This document shows, piece by piece, positions 49,111 through 49,414 of a DNA stretch of 49,414 nucleotides. The notes under the pieces were generated by a model. That model searched no databases. It worked only from the letters and a program-made list of their open reading frames with translations, and was not told where the DNA came from. The DNA comes from Candidatus Kapaibacterium sp. (lineage in GTDB: Bacteria; Bacteroidota; Ignavibacteria; Kapaibacteriales; Kapaibacteriaceae), in contig VERF01000013.1 in the NCBI GenBank assembly GCA_018882895.1, positions 1-49,414 on the forward strand, read 5' to 3'. How positions within the stretch are numbered: position 1 is the stretch's first letter; the number at the start of each line of letters is the position of its first letter. The position numbers and the translations under genes are program-made.

Positions 49111-49414
49111 ATGTTTTGCCCCTACGTTACGGTAATCGGGCTGATCTTGGGCAACTACTACCCATGGCCGGACACCCGTCTGCTTGTCAAGGCATTTGAG
49201 CGTGCAACCACTGCCACCAATGCTCTGGTGGTTTTGTCATCGAATAACACAGATCTGCTGCGGGTTCGCAACGATGGTCATGTGGGTATTGCTCGAGCAA
49301 TGCCGATGGAGCGTCTTCACATCGGCGACCTCATAACCTTCCACGATGGTGGGGGTAAGTTTATGGGCTTCAACACCTACTATAACGGGCAAAGCAATCG
49401 TCTGGAAAACATCC
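49111..49414 (+). pseudogene. 5'-truncated (or oddly started) fibre-like protein, runs off the window
   Basis: Only the ATG at 49111 opens this frame, and it is formed by the end of the repeat array, with no ribosome-binding site. The coding part reads NYYPWPDTRLLVKAFERATTATNALVVLSSNNTDLLRVRNDGHVGIARAMPMERLHIGDLITFHDGGGKFMGFNTYY. This matches the repeated pattern of tail-fibre/autotransporter-like proteins: a strand with LLRVRNDGxVGIG, then LHIGD...FHDGG. Those proteins normally begin with a signal peptide; none is present, so the repeats may have removed it. The remainder is beyond the window, so truncation cannot be proven. Confidence 0.5.

Overview
The window looks like a chromosomal segment from a Bacteroidota/Chlorobi-type bacterium, most like the Kapabacteria-Ignavibacteria branch. 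The placement is my inference, not a database result. Three things support it. Several secreted proteins end in type IX secretion (T9SS) sorting domains. Promoters carry the Bacteroidota -7 box TAnnTTTG or a close variant TAnnTTCG. The Gram-negative lipid A genes lpxB and lpxK sit with a DUF374 acyltransferase. Coding density is high, ATGA/GTGA/TTGA stop-start overlaps are frequent, and base composition is moderately GC-rich.

Layout. 1-2.2 kb: the 3' end of an asparaginase-like hydrolase, a Rossmann oxidoreductase and a DUF4143 ATPase. 2.2-9.8 kb: envelope and secreted proteins (esterase, baeRF3-type protein, arylsulfotransferase-like T9SS cargo, haem-motif lipoprotein, LysM lytic transglycosylase). 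9.8-13.5 kb: a sugar nucleotidyltransferase, then the methyl-cycle pair metK-ahcY closed by a strong terminator. 13.7-18.3 kb (minus): dnaN-recF-dciA-gyrB. 18.4-22.9 kb (plus): psd-pssA-purS-purQ-tatA-tatB-gatA. 22.9-25.0 kb: OsmC protein, sucD, a patch of heptad and palindromic repeats, and ndk. 25.0-29.6 kb: two related exported proteins and a GAF/degenerate-GGDEF membrane protein. 29.6-36.8 kb (minus): PorD-like protein, a TadA-RsmI fusion, tmk, an M12-type T9SS metalloprotease, proline dehydrogenase and a nuclease-fold lipoprotein. 36.8-39.1 kb (plus): two exported proteins, the second a probable outer-membrane barrel. 39.1-42.4 kb (minus): lpxB, DUF374, lpxK and a class-I glutamine amidotransferase. 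42.5-46.5 kb: a small T9SS cargo, then recO-CNNM-lipase on the minus strand. 46.57 kb: tRNA-Asn(GTT). 46.65-49.4 kb: an accessory-looking stretch with an unknown 535-aa protein flanked by 22-nt inverted repeats, a 67-aa ORF, a three-copy palindrome array and a probably 5'-truncated fibre-like gene running off the end.

Most of the window is housekeeping. The items most worth attention are: (i) a single ORF joining the tRNA wobble adenosine deaminase TadA to the 16S rRNA methyltransferase RsmI, translationally coupled to tmk; (ii) the inverted-repeat-bounded unknown gene downstream of tRNA-Asn; (iii) AAGGGGC/GCCCCTT occurring about four times more often than expected; (iv) two leader hairpins, around the starts of the baeRF3 gene and of an 81-aa orphan gene; and (v) -7 boxes so close to start codons that leaderless transcripts are likely. 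No CRISPR array, rRNA, prophage or recognisable transposase was seen.
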